From Candidatus Rokuibacteriota bacterium (GTDB taxonomy: Bacteria > Methylomirabilota > Methylomirabilia > Rokubacteriales > CSP1-6), in contig JACPCW010000112.1 of the NCBI GenBank assembly GCA_016184365.1, positions 1-59,238 of the forward strand: DNA of 59,238 nt, given 5' to 3'. The translations under genes were made by a program, and so were the position numbers. The number at the start of each line of letters is the position of its first letter. Positions within the stretch are counted from its first letter, which is position 1. Of the stretch, positions 24,088 to 31,373 are shown piece after piece. Under the pieces are notes generated by a model that had not been told where the DNA came from, made no database searches, and saw only the letters and a program-made list of their open reading frames with translations.

Positions 24088-25361
24088 GCGAGCCGCGGCT
24101 CGGACTGCGCGAGAACCTCCCGCAGTTCGCGCTGCTCGTCGGTCTCAACGCGTTCGTCGGCGCGATGGTCGGCCTCGAGCGCACCGTGCTGCCGCTGCTC
24201 GGGGAGCAGGAGTTCGGACTCGCGTCGAAGACGGCGATCACGTCGTTCATCGTCAGCTTCGGCGTGACCAAGGCCGTGCTGAACCTCGTCGCGGCGCGGG
24301 TCGCCGACCGGATCGGCCGCAAACCCGTCCTCGTCGCGGGGTGGCTGCTCGGCTTGCCGGTGCCCTTCCTGATCATCCACGCGCCGGCCTGGTGGTGGAT
24401 CGACGCGGCGAACGTCCTGCTCGGCGCGAACCAGGCGCTGGCGTGGTCGATGACCGTCGTCATGAAAATCGATCTCGTCGGGCCGCGCCGCCGCGGACTG
24501 GCCCTGGGGCTCAACGAGTTCGCCGGCTACGCCGCCGTCGGCATGATGTCCTGGGTGACGGGCTTCATCGCGAGTCAGCTCGGGCTGCGGCCATACCCGT
24601 TCTATCTCGGCATCGGCATCGCCGTCGTCGGACTCGTCGTCTCGATCGTCTTCGTGCGTGAGACGCGCGGCCACGTCGCCGCCGAGACGGCCGCGATGCC
24701 GGATGCCCGGAGCGCCGACGTGCCGACGCTCGGCCGCATCTTCTACGTCACGACGATCGCGAACGTGAGCCTGTTCGCCGCGTGCCAGGCCGGGCTCGTC
24801 AACAACCTGAACGACGGCATGTCGTGGGGACTCTTCCCGCTCTTCTTCGCGGCCCACGGTCTCGCCATCGCGCGGATCGGCGTCGTCAAGGCGACCTACC
24901 CGCTGGTCTGGGGCATGCTCCAGGTCGCGACCGGACCGTTGTCCGACCGCGTCGGCCGCCGGGGTCTCATCGCGTGGGGAATGATCGTCCAGGCCCTCGG
25001 CATCTGGATCACGGTGCTCGTCCCCGACTTCGAGGCGTGGCTCGTCGGCGCCGTGCTGCAGGGCGCGGGCACGGCGATGGTGTACCCGACGCTGCTCGCC
25101 GCCATCGCGGACCACGCGCCGCCGACCTGGCGCGCCTCGAGTCTCGGCGTGTACCGGTTCTGGCGAGATCTCGGGTACGCGGTCGGTGCGCTGCTCTCCG
25201 GCGTGATCGCCGATCTCGTGAGCATCGAGGCCGCGATCCACACCATCGCCGCGCTCACCTTCGTGTCGGGCCTCGTCGTGGTCTCGACGATGCAGCCCGC
25301 GCGTCCGGCGCCGATCGGACCGGTGACGCGCGTCCTCGAAGGAGAACACCATGCGCGATGA
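24084..25361 (+). CDS. MFS transporter
   Basis: 425 residues with twelve predicted hydrophobic segments. The MFS loop motif is visible (ARVADRIGRKPVLVAGWLLG between TM2 and TM3, and GPLSDRVGRRGLIAWG in the second half). GTG 24084 overlaps the stop of the Sec-MBL gene, so the two are translationally coupled. Its substrate is unknown; pairing with a sulfur-dioxygenase-like protein and the start of a cystathionine-type enzyme suggests a sulfur compound (inference). The last codons overlap the ATG of the next (broken) gene. Confidence 0.9.
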   Translation: MSEPRLGLRENLPQFALLVGLNAFVGAMVGLERTVLPLLGEQEFGLASKTAITSFIVSFGVTKAVLNLVAARVADRIGRKPVLVAGWLLGLPVPFLIIHAPAWWWIDAANVLLGANQALAWSMTVVMKIDLVGPRRRGLALGLNEFAGYAAVGMMSWVTGFIASQLGLRPYPFYLGIGIAVVGLVVSIVFVRETRGHVAAETAAMPDARSADVPTLGRIFYVTTIANVSLFAACQAGLVNNLNDGMSWGLFPLFFAAHGLAIARIGVVKATYPLVWGMLQVATGPLSDRVGRRGLIAWGMIVQALGIWITVLVPDFEAWLVGAVLQGAGTAMVYPTLLAAIADHAPPTWRASSLGVYRFWRDLGYAVGALLSGVIADLVSIEAAIHTIAALTFVSGLVVVSTMQPARPAPIGPVTRVLEGEHHAR

Positions 25362-25432
25362 AACGCTGGCCGCGCAGGCGCTCGGCGAGGTGGCTCCCTC
25401 GGGCGCCCTCGCACCACCGATCCATCCATCGA
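25351..25432 (+). pseudogene. N-terminal fragment of a cystathionine gamma-synthase/lyase-type PLP enzyme
   Basis: ATG 25351, preceded by AAGGAG, starts a frame DETLAAQALGEVAPSGALAP followed by PIHPST. This is the typical start of trans-sulfuration enzymes (ETLAxxA…GAxxPPIxPST). After about 27 codons the similarity stops and a NifU-like domain begins in another frame. The PLP lysine and all catalytic parts are gone. It would have been the third gene of the MBL-MFS operon, which supports a sulfur role. Confidence 0.75.
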
Positions 25433-25678
25433 CGAATTCGCCGACGTGAACCCGGCCGTCGCCGCGCATGGCGGACGCGTGACGCTGGTGGACGTGACCG
25501 ACGGCCGCGTGCGACTACGCCTCGAAGGCGGCTGCCAGGGATGCAGTCTCGCCGAGGTCACGGTCCGCCAGGGGTCGAGACACTGCTCCGGGATCGCATC
25601 CCGGAAATCGCGGCGGTGGTCGACGTCACGGATCACGCGGCCGGGGCGTCGCCGTACTTCGCGCCGGGCAAGCGCTGA
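25433..25678 (+). pseudogene. NifU C-terminal-like domain fragment with frameshift
   Basis: The reading IDEFADVNPAVAAHGG, then LEGGCQGCSLAEVTVRQG is an Fe-S scaffold domain of the NifU/NfuA type with its CxxC pair. After QGG the frame must shift by one base (a run of four G where five are needed) to continue VETLLRDRIPEIAAVVDV to TGA 25676-25678. The N-terminal end is joined to the cystathionine-synthase fragment. Either a real decay or a homopolymer error plus a deletion. Confidence 0.75.
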
Positions 25679-25720
25679 CGCCGGTACCGTCCACGGTCGC
25701 CGGACGCGAGGCTACATGGG

Positions 25721-25761
25721 TCAGATGCCGCACCAGCGTCGCGTGAGCTCGCGATAGATCT
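25721..25761 (-). pseudogene. C-terminal relic of an M20 deacylase
   Basis: Thirteen codons read IYRELTRRWCGI and TGA, nearly the same as the end of the intact M20 gene at 26194 (IYRELTRRWCGV), with several silent differences. It is thus the tail of a diverged second copy, not a copy of the neighbour. The rest is missing, and the reading merges into the 3' end of the coiled-coil gene. Confidence 0.7.
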
Positions 25762-26047
25762 ACTTCCGCCCGCGGCTCAGCAGCTCGTCCAGCCGCTGCC
25801 GCAAGTCCCGCTCGGCCTTCAGCTCGTCCCGCAACCCCTTCAGCTCGGCGTCCGCGCGCGTCAGTTTCAGCGTGAGCTGCTCGATCTGCGCGGCCTGGTC
25901 GGCTGTGCGCGCCTCGCTCTCCACCAGGCGCTGCTTGACGTCAGCGCCCGGCCAGCGCCACACCGCGTCCGTCGCGAGCCCGCCGACCGCAAGCCCCATC
26001 ACGGCCCAGGCCGCACCTCGCGACACGACGAACCGTCGGATGTCCAT
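25760..26047 (-). CDS. small membrane-anchored coiled-coil protein
   Basis: 95 residues. An N-terminal hydrophobic segment (RGAAWAVMGLAVGGLATDAVW) is followed by a heptad-like coiled coil (ARTADQAAQIEQLTLKLTRA, then ELKGLRDELKAERDLRQRLD). ATG 26047 was chosen because AGGTG lies about 7 nt upstream; GTG 26056 would add three residues. No known function. It stands alone between the relics and the M20 gene. Confidence 0.65.
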   Translation of the reverse strand: MDIRRFVVSRGAAWAVMGLAVGGLATDAVWRWPGADVKQRLVESEARTADQAAQIEQLTLKLTRADAELKGLRDELKAERDLRQRLDELLSRGRK

Positions 26048-26193
26048 GACGTTCACCTCGCTGACAGTTTCTCCGGAACGCTAGCGCCGGTGGCGTCGGC
26101 GCGCAAACCGCGGGGCGAGGCCGGGCGTTCCGGGCGGGCGGCGGCACGGCCCACCACCGCGGCCAGTTTCAGATGGCGACCGGTGCGAAGCGC

Positions 26194-27312
26194 TCAGACG
26201 CCGCACCAGCGGCGGGTGAGCTCACGGTAGATCTCGACCGACTGCTGGATCCGCTCGACCAGGCAGTACTCGTCCGTCTGGTGCGCGAGCCCGGCCTCGC
26301 CCGGGCCGATGATGACCGTCGGAGCGTTCCCCATCGCGGGCGTCAGCGCTGACGCGTCGGTGAAGTACGGTGCGGCGCGCACGTCGCGGGAGACGCCGGC
26401 GACGCGCGCGGCGATCTCGGCGACCTCACGCATCCACGGCTGCTCCGGGTCGGTCCACACGCCTTCGGCGTCGGCGACGGGGGAGAGACTGACCTCGGAC
26501 CCGAGATGCGAGGCGAGATCGCGCATGAGCGGCACGTGCTTCTGATCCGGAATCGTGCGGATGTCGATGCCGACGACGGCGGCATCGGGCACGGAGTTCA
26601 CGTTGAGGCCGCCGTGGATGTTGCCGACGTTCAGCGTCGGCCGCCCGAGCACGGGATGCGGCGCCACGCCGAACTCGTAGCGCTCGAGCATGAGCACGGC
26701 GCGCGCCGCCTTGTAGACGGCGTTCACCCCGCGTTCCGGCATCGACCCGTGCGCCGTCACGCCGGACGTCCGCGCTTCGAGCCAGAGCGCGCCCTTGTGG
26801 CCGACGCACGGCGCGTTGCCCGTGGGCTCCGCGACGACGATGGCGCCGGCGCGGGGCAGGGCGCCGGGCGTCGCCGCGAGATACCGCGCGCCTTCGCACG
26901 CCGTTTCTTCCCCCGCGGTGATCACGAGCACGACGCCCGGCGTCGGCGCGAGGCGCGAGGCGAGCGACGTCACCGCGACGACGAACGCCGCGACGCCGCT
27001 CTTCATGTCCGTCGAGCCGCGACCGTAGAGCTTGCCGCCGTCGGTCTCGCCGGCGAACGGGTCACGCGTCCACCTGGTCCCGCCGAGCGGCACGATGTCG
27101 ATGTGGCCCGTGAAGCAGAGCGGCGGCGCGTTGCCGTGGTCGCCGAGGCGCGCCACCAGGCTCGTGCGGCCCGGCGCGAACGGCCGTTCCTCGACGCGAA
27201 ACCCGGCGCTTTCGAGGATGCGGCCGAGATGGCGCGCGCACGCTTCTTCCTCGCCCGGCGGGTTGATCGTGTTGAAGCGCAGCAGCTCGCGCGTCAGCGT
27301 GACGGCGTCCAT
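26194..27312 (-). CDS. M20 deacylase (ArgE/DapE family)
   Basis: 372 residues with all M20 features: LLRFNTINPPGEEEACARHL, the metal His in CFTGHIDIVPLGG, the bridging Asp in YGRGSTDMKSGVAAF, the catalytic Glu pair in VITAGEETACEGARY, and the lid-domain His in TAHGSMPERGVNAV. The family hydrolyses N-acyl or N-succinyl amino acids (ArgE, DapE) or related amides. It is monocistronic and divergent from the thioesterase at 27351. A C-terminal relic of a diverged paralogue lies 430 bp downstream. Confidence 0.92.
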   Translation of the reverse strand: MDAVTLTRELLRFNTINPPGEEEACARHLGRILESAGFRVEERPFAPGRTSLVARLGDHGNAPPLCFTGHIDIVPLGGTRWTRDPFAGETDGGKLYGRGSTDMKSGVAAFVVAVTSLASRLAPTPGVVLVITAGEETACEGARYLAATPGALPRAGAIVVAEPTGNAPCVGHKGALWLEARTSGVTAHGSMPERGVNAVYKAARAVLMLERYEFGVAPHPVLGRPTLNVGNIHGGLNVNSVPDAAVVGIDIRTIPDQKHVPLMRDLASHLGSEVSLSPVADAEGVWTDPEQPWMREVAEIAARVAGVSRDVRAAPYFTDASALTPAMGNAPTVIIGPGEAGLAHQTDEYCLVERIQQSVEIYRELTRRWCGV

Positions 27313-27350
27313 GAGTCCTCCGCGATGCGTGTTCGGGTATCCTGCCCGGC

Positions 27351-27845
27351 GTGCATGAGATCGAGACGCCGTTCGACCGCTACCGTGACCACGTGCGGCC
27401 GGAGTGGATCGACCACAACCAGCACATGAACATGGGGTACTACCTCGTCGTGTTCGACCTCGCGACCGACGAGTTCCTGTCGTGGGCCGGCCTCGACGGC
27501 GAGCATCGGCGGACGGCGGCCGTGACCACGTTCTGCGTGGAAGCGCACGTGACGTACCACCGGGAAGTCCGCGCCGGCGATCCGCTGCGGTTCACGACGC
27601 AGCTGCTCGGATACGACGCGAAGCGCGTTCATTACATCCACCTCATGTATCACGCGACCGAGGGGTATCTGGCCGCCACGAACGAGCTCATGTCGCTGCA
27701 CGTCAGCCAGGCGACGCGGCGTGCCACGCCGATGGCGCCGGAGATCGTCGCGCGTCTCGCCGCGATTCAGGCCGCCCACGATGGGCTCCCGCGGCCGCCG
27801 CAGGCGGGACGCCGCATGGGAGTCGACGCCGGCCGAGCGGGCTGA
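27351..27845 (+). CDS. acyl-CoA thioesterase (4HBT family, betainyl-CoA thioesterase-like)
   Basis: 164 residues. The start VRPEWIDHNQHMNMGYYLVVFD carries the IDxNxHMN motif of hotdog thioesterases whose Asp acts in catalysis. Next come AVTTFCVEAHVTYHREVRAG and LSLHVSQATRRATPM. Similar proteins are coupled to carnitine catabolism, where they cleave betainyl-CoA. GTG 27351 starts it. It is divergent from the M20 gene and convergent with tag. Confidence 0.88.
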   Translation: MHEIETPFDRYRDHVRPEWIDHNQHMNMGYYLVVFDLATDEFLSWAGLDGEHRRTAAVTTFCVEAHVTYHREVRAGDPLRFTTQLLGYDAKRVHYIHLMYHATEGYLAATNELMSLHVSQATRRATPMAPEIVARLAAIQAAHDGLPRPPQAGRRMGVDAGRAG

Positions 27846-27861
27846 CCCCGCGTCACGGTCG

Positions 27862-28503
27862 TCATCGAGGCGCGCCACGGGTTCCCCGTGGCGCGCCCGC
27901 GCGTTGGGGGTTTGGGGGCCATGTCGGGGCCCCCAATTGAGCGAAGCGGAAACAGTCGACGACGTGGTCGTTCACGAGCCCGGCGGCCTGCATGAACGCG
28001 TAACAGATCGTCGGGCCGGCGAACCGGAAGCCGCGCTTCACGAGCGCGCGCGACAGCGCGCGTGACGCGTCGGTCTCCGCGGGCACGTCGCGCGGCGACC
28101 GCCGGCGGTTCTGGATCGGACGCCCGCCGACGAAGTCCCACAGGAAGCGATCGAAGCTCCCGTGCTCACGCTGCACGTCGAGAAACGCGCGCGCGTTGCC
28201 GATCGTCGCTTCGATCTTGCCGCGATGCCGGACGATCCCGGCGTCGGCGAGCAGCCGGCGCACGTCACGGGCGGTGAAGCGCGCGACGGCGGCGGGATCG
28301 AACCGCGCGAACGCGCGCCGGTACGCGGGACGCTTCGCGAGGATGGTCGACCACGAGAGACCGGCCTGGGCGCCTTCGAGGGTCAGCAGCTCGAAGAGCG
28401 CCCGATCGTCATGGAGCGGGACGCCCCACTCCGCGTCGTGATACCGCGCGTCGAGCTCGCGCTGCGCCCAGGCGCACCGCCGCCGGTCGTCGGTCGCCGT
28501 CAC
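27862..28503 (-). CDS. tag: DNA-3-methyladenine glycosylase I (Tag)
   Basis: 213 residues. Zinc-binding Cys10 and His22 (RRRCAWAQRELDARYHDAEW) pair with the His and Cys of VNDHVVDCFRF. The catalytic Glu lies in LLTLEGAQAGLSW. It removes 3-methyladenine from DNA. E. coli Tag ends shortly after the zinc Cys; here a 26-residue tail AQLGAPTWPPNPQR… is added, and it is encoded by a palindromic repeat and a long hairpin that overlap the end of the gene. The GTG at 28503 overlaps the SnoaL stop (GTGA). Confidence 0.9.
   Translation of the reverse strand: MTATDDRRRCAWAQRELDARYHDAEWGVPLHDDRALFELLTLEGAQAGLSWSTILAKRPAYRRAFARFDPAAVARFTARDVRRLLADAGIVRHRGKIEATIGNARAFLDVQREHGSFDRFLWDFVGGRPIQNRRRSPRDVPAETDASRALSRALVKRGFRFAGPTICYAFMQAAGLVNDHVVDCFRFAQLGAPTWPPNPQRAGAPRGTRGAPR
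27869..27897. terminator. strong hairpin between convergent genes
   Basis: A perfect 12-bp inverted repeat, GGCGCGCCACGG / CCGTGGCGCGCC, with a 5-nt loop. It lies 23 bp after the thioesterase stop and inside the last codons of tag. No U-tract follows, so a bidirectional or Rho-assisted terminator is likely but not proven. Confidence 0.5.
27901..27943 (-). repeat. palindromic repeat element, copy A (inside tag 3' end)
   Basis: Core hairpin TTGGGGGCC-ATGTCGG-GGCCCCCAA (9 bp). Same orientation as copies B and C. Translated on the minus strand it gives QLGAPTWPPNPQRA, forming the end of Tag. Confidence 0.75.
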
Positions 28504-28880
28504 GCCTTGGGGCGAACGACCTTCTTGAAGTACGAGTCCTTCCGGAGCACCTTGCCGTCGCGGAACGTGAAGAGATCGCAGCCGCGCACTTCGAGCCGGC
28601 GGCCCTTCGGCGTCGTCGCGATGCACGTCCACTCCGACACGCCGCGGTTGCCGGCGATCCATCGCGTCGCGTCGGCGAACTGGATGTCGGGCAGCGTCTT
28701 GAACATGTGCTCGAGCATGACCCGGATCGCGCCCGTGCCCTGGACGCGCTCGCCCCACGGATCCGGGCCCTCGGTCAGCTCGAACACGCCGTCGTCGGCG
28801 AAGCACTCGAGAATCTGGTCGACGTCGCGGCGGGCGAACCCGTCGGCCATGCGTTGCATCGTCTGAGCGTTGTCGGCCAT
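28500..28880 (-). CDS. SnoaL/NTF2-like protein
   Basis: 126 residues of NTF2-like fold: MADGFARRDVDQILECFADD, DGVFELTEGPDPWGER, then VMLEHMFKTLPDIQF and the sheet end SEWTCIATTPKGRRLEVRG. Some members act as isomerases or hydrolases; none can be named. It ends by overlapping the tag start. ATG 28880 follows an AGGACTG stretch. Confidence 0.85.
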   Translation of the reverse strand: MADNAQTMQRMADGFARRDVDQILECFADDGVFELTEGPDPWGERVQGTGAIRVMLEHMFKTLPDIQFADATRWIAGNRGVSEWTCIATTPKGRRLEVRGCDLFTFRDGKVLRKDSYFKKVVRPKA

Positions 28881-28908
28881 TCAGTCCTCCCGGGGTAGAG
28901 CCGCCAGT

Positions 28909-29814
28909 CTAGCGCCCTCCGCGGCGGCGTTCGTCGAGCTCTTCGAGCGTGCGCGGCCAGTCGCTGCGCATCAGGCGCGACAGTGACCGGTCCGCGAGCA
29001 GCCGGTCCGCGGTCTGGCACTTCGGACAGTAGTTCGTTTCGTTGTCCGCGTACACGATGCGCTGTACGGGCGTCTGACACGCCGGGCACGGCTGGCCGTA
29101 GCGGCCGTGGACCGCCATGCTCGGCCGGAACGCGGTGACGCCTTCCGGAAATCCGTCGCCGGCCTCGAGTCGCAGCCGGGCGATCCACTCGAGCAGCGTC
29201 TCGCGCGTCGCGTGCCAGAGCCGCTCGATCTCCTCGTCCGTGAGCTTCTGCGTCTGACGGACCGGCGAGAGACGCGCGCGATGCAGGATTTCGTCGGAGT
29301 ACGCGTTGCCGATGCCCGAGAAGATGTACGGGTCCGTCAGCGACCGCTTGAGCGTGTGGTTTTCGTCCACGAGCGCCGCGCGGAACGCCGGCAGATCGGC
29401 CTCGAGCACCTCGAGGCCGCCGCGGTCGACGTCGGCGAGCGCCGCCGCGCCGCGCACGAGCATGATCGACGCGCGACGCCTGGTGCCCGCCTCGGTCAGC
29501 AGCAGCGTGCCGGTCGAGAAGTCGAACGCGGCGAGGCCGATCTTGCCGGGCGCTTTGGCTCCGGCCGGTCGCCAGTGCAGGCGGCCGGCGATCATCAGAT
29601 GGATGACGAGGAAGAGATCGTCGTCGAGCACGAGCACGAGGCGCTTGCCGACCCGGCGCAGCGCGACGACCGTGCGCCCGTGCGCGGCGGAGAGCGGCGG
29701 CTCGACCGATCGCAGCACGAAGGGATGAAGCAGCCGGACGCGCGTGAGCGTGCTGCCGCGCGCGCGCGCCGCGATCGCCTCGATGTAGACCGTGACGTCC
29801 GGAAGCTCGGGCAC
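28909..29814 (-). CDS. Fpg/Nei family DNA glycosylase
   Basis: 301 residues. After the initiator GTG, Pro2 and Glu3 (PELPDVTVYIEAIAARARG) form the catalytic N-terminus. The H2TH region (SLTDPYIFSGIGNAYSDEIL) and the zinc finger CPACQTP…YCPKCQ are present, with a conserved Arg after it. It removes oxidised bases and nicks by beta/delta-elimination. GTG 29814 was chosen because Pro-Glu must follow Met. Repeat copy B lies just upstream. With tag it makes a base-excision-repair pair. Confidence 0.92.
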   Translation of the reverse strand: MPELPDVTVYIEAIAARARGSTLTRVRLLHPFVLRSVEPPLSAAHGRTVVALRRVGKRLVLVLDDDLFLVIHLMIAGRLHWRPAGAKAPGKIGLAAFDFSTGTLLLTEAGTRRRASIMLVRGAAALADVDRGGLEVLEADLPAFRAALVDENHTLKRSLTDPYIFSGIGNAYSDEILHRARLSPVRQTQKLTDEEIERLWHATRETLLEWIARLRLEAGDGFPEGVTAFRPSMAVHGRYGQPCPACQTPVQRIVYADNETNYCPKCQTADRLLADRSLSRLMRSDWPRTLEELDERRRGGR

Positions 29815-29870
29815 GGGCTGAGGATACCCCCCGCGGAATTCGAGGAGCGGCACGGGTGCCCCGGGCCGCT

Positions 29871-29913
29871 CCGAGCGTTGGGGGGTCCGGGGCCATTTCG
29901 GGGCCCCCAGGTC
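29871..29913 (-). repeat. palindromic repeat element, copy B (upstream of the Fpg gene)
   Basis: Core GGGGCC-ATTTCGG-GGCCCC with the same flanks as copy A (GAGCGTTGGGGGG … CCCCCAGGTCGATC). On the minus strand it reads DLGAPKWPRTPQRSERPGAP. It lies between the small Cys-pair gene and the Fpg start. Confidence 0.75.
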
Positions 29914-29915
29914 GA

Positions 29916-30137
29916 TCAGAACGCGCCGTGAGCGAGCGGCGCGGTGGGGACGTACGCGAGAACCATGTCGTCCTCGCGGCAGCGCCCGCACCGCTGCCAG
30001 TCACGAGCGAACCGTGTGACCGCGAGCCACCGCGCGACGTCATCCGCGTCGCGCTGCGTGATGCCGAGCTCGTCGGCAAGACACGCGATGCAGAGCGTCC
30101 GGTACAGCTGACCGATCAGCGCGGCGGCGGTGCGCAT
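29916..30137 (-). CDS. small protein with two Cys pairs
   Basis: 73 residues: IGQLYRTLCIACLADELGIT, then DADDVARWLAVTRFARDWQ and RCGRCREDDMVLAYVP. The CIAC and CGRC pairs suggest a zinc site; the middle part has the look of a small winged helix. ATG 30137 overlaps the stop of the gene before (TAATG). Role unknown, possibly a small DNA-binding protein. Confidence 0.65.
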   Translation of the reverse strand: MRTAAALIGQLYRTLCIACLADELGITQRDADDVARWLAVTRFARDWQRCGRCREDDMVLAYVPTAPLAHGAF

Positions 30138-30397
30138 TACTGCACGCGGGTCGCGATCCGCATCCCGATGCGATCGAGCGTCGCGCAGGCGGCGCGACCG
30201 CCGGCGAGACCCGGCGTGGTGCGCTCCAGCTCGTTCAGCCGATAGCTGCACGCCACCTCGCGCCACTGTCGCGCCTGCTGTCGGCCTTCGTAGCCCCAGG
30301 CGAACGTCAGCACGTAGAGGCTGGTCAATGCGACCAGGAAGACGACCTTGATGGTCACTTCGACCTCTGGTCTGAAGATCCGGAGCAGTTGGTTCAT
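30137..30397 (-). CDS. small single-pass membrane protein
   Basis: 86 residues with one transmembrane helix (IKVVFLVALTSLYVLTFAWG) and a soluble Cys-containing tail (WREVACSYRLNELERTTPGL, then RAACATLDRIGMRI). ATG 30397. It overlaps the next gene by one base (TAATG), so the two are co-translated. I do not recognise the family. Confidence 0.6.
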   Translation of the reverse strand: MNQLLRIFRPEVEVTIKVVFLVALTSLYVLTFAWGYEGRQQARQWREVACSYRLNELERTTPGLAGGRAACATLDRIGMRIATRVQ

Positions 30398-30551
30398 GGG
30401 GGCGGGAGGACAGCAAACGGAATGCCCGATCCGAACCGCCGTCGTGATCGCTATTTACGACACGTGTCTCGATGGCGAGGCCGGGACTGGCCACCCGCTG
30501 ACCACACAAGTCGAGCAGTTTCTTGCCGCGTCATGGAAGATCTCGCGCGCG
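30398..30551. other. intergenic stretch, nothing recognised
   Basis: 154 bp between two minus-strand genes. No gene, RNA or clear promoter is visible; it presumably carries the promoter of the small membrane-protein gene. Confidence 0.5.
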
Positions 30552-31373
30552 TCACGGCAGGCGCGCGGAACGAAATTCGGCGGCGGCGCGCCGCTGCAGC
30601 GGGCGGACGAGCGCCGCGCTGATCCGCGACAGCCACCAGAGCGCGCGCGCATAGAACGGAAACACGATCACCGCTTCATTGCGCGCGACGCCGTCGACGA
30701 TGCGGCGCGCGGCGCGCGCGGCGTCCATCGGTGCGAACGGCAGCCGCGCGAAGAGCTTCATGCGGTCGGCGTTCACGACCGTCGCGGCCTCGTAGATGCC
30801 CGTCTGCACGAACCCTGGACACACGACGCTGACGCGCACGCCGAACGCTTCCGCTTCGGCGCGGAGCGAGAGCGACAGTCCGACGAGCGCGAACTTCGTC
30901 GCCGCGTACGGCGCCATCGTCGGATACGCGCAGAGCCCGGCGAGCGACGCGATGTTCACGATGTGTCCGCGCGAGTTCCGCACCATGCGGGGATACGCGG
31001 CGTGCACGCCGTGGATCGGGCCGAGCAGATTGACGTCGAGAATGCGGCGCCAGTGCTCGAGGCTGAGCTCGTGGACCTCGCCGCCGACGGCGATGCCGGC
31101 GTTGTTGAAGAGGTAGTCGAGGCGGCCATGGCGCGCGATCGCGTCGGCGACCAGCGCCTCGACGTCGTCGGCGCGCGTCACGTCGAGCACGACCGCCTCG
31201 GCGCGGCCGCCCGCGGCGCGCGCCGTGTCGACCGTCGCCTGCGCGCCCGCCTCGTCGATGTCGGCGGCGACGGCGATCGCGCCGCGGCGGGCGAGCTCGA
31301 TGACGAGCGCGCGGCCGAGGCCGCTCGCCGCGCCGGTGACGATCGCGACGCCGCCGCTGAAGCCGCCGGTCAC
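30552..31373 (-). CDS. short-chain dehydrogenase/reductase (SDR)
   Basis: 273 residues. Cofactor motif VAIVTGAASGLGRALVIELA, Asp after beta2 (AVAADIDEAG) for NAD, NNAGIAVGGE, Ser in NIASLAGLCAY, Tyr/Lys in YAATKFALVGLS. The C-terminal extension RIVDGVARNEAVIVFPFYAR plus a hydrophobic patch (ALWWLSRISAALV) is typical of membrane-peripheral SDRs that act on lipid substrates. GTG 31373 overlaps the stop of the M20 gene (GTGA). Confidence 0.9.
   Translation of the reverse strand: MTGGFSGGVAIVTGAASGLGRALVIELARRGAIAVAADIDEAGAQATVDTARAAGGRAEAVVLDVTRADDVEALVADAIARHGRLDYLFNNAGIAVGGEVHELSLEHWRRILDVNLLGPIHGVHAAYPRMVRNSRGHIVNIASLAGLCAYPTMAPYAATKFALVGLSLSLRAEAEAFGVRVSVVCPGFVQTGIYEAATVVNADRMKLFARLPFAPMDAARAARRIVDGVARNEAVIVFPFYARALWWLSRISAALVRPLQRRAAAEFRSARLP

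Noticed and set aside
25433..25678. NifU-like gene as a further selenoprotein
   Set aside because: The break is a one-base frameshift in a G-run, not an in-frame TGA.
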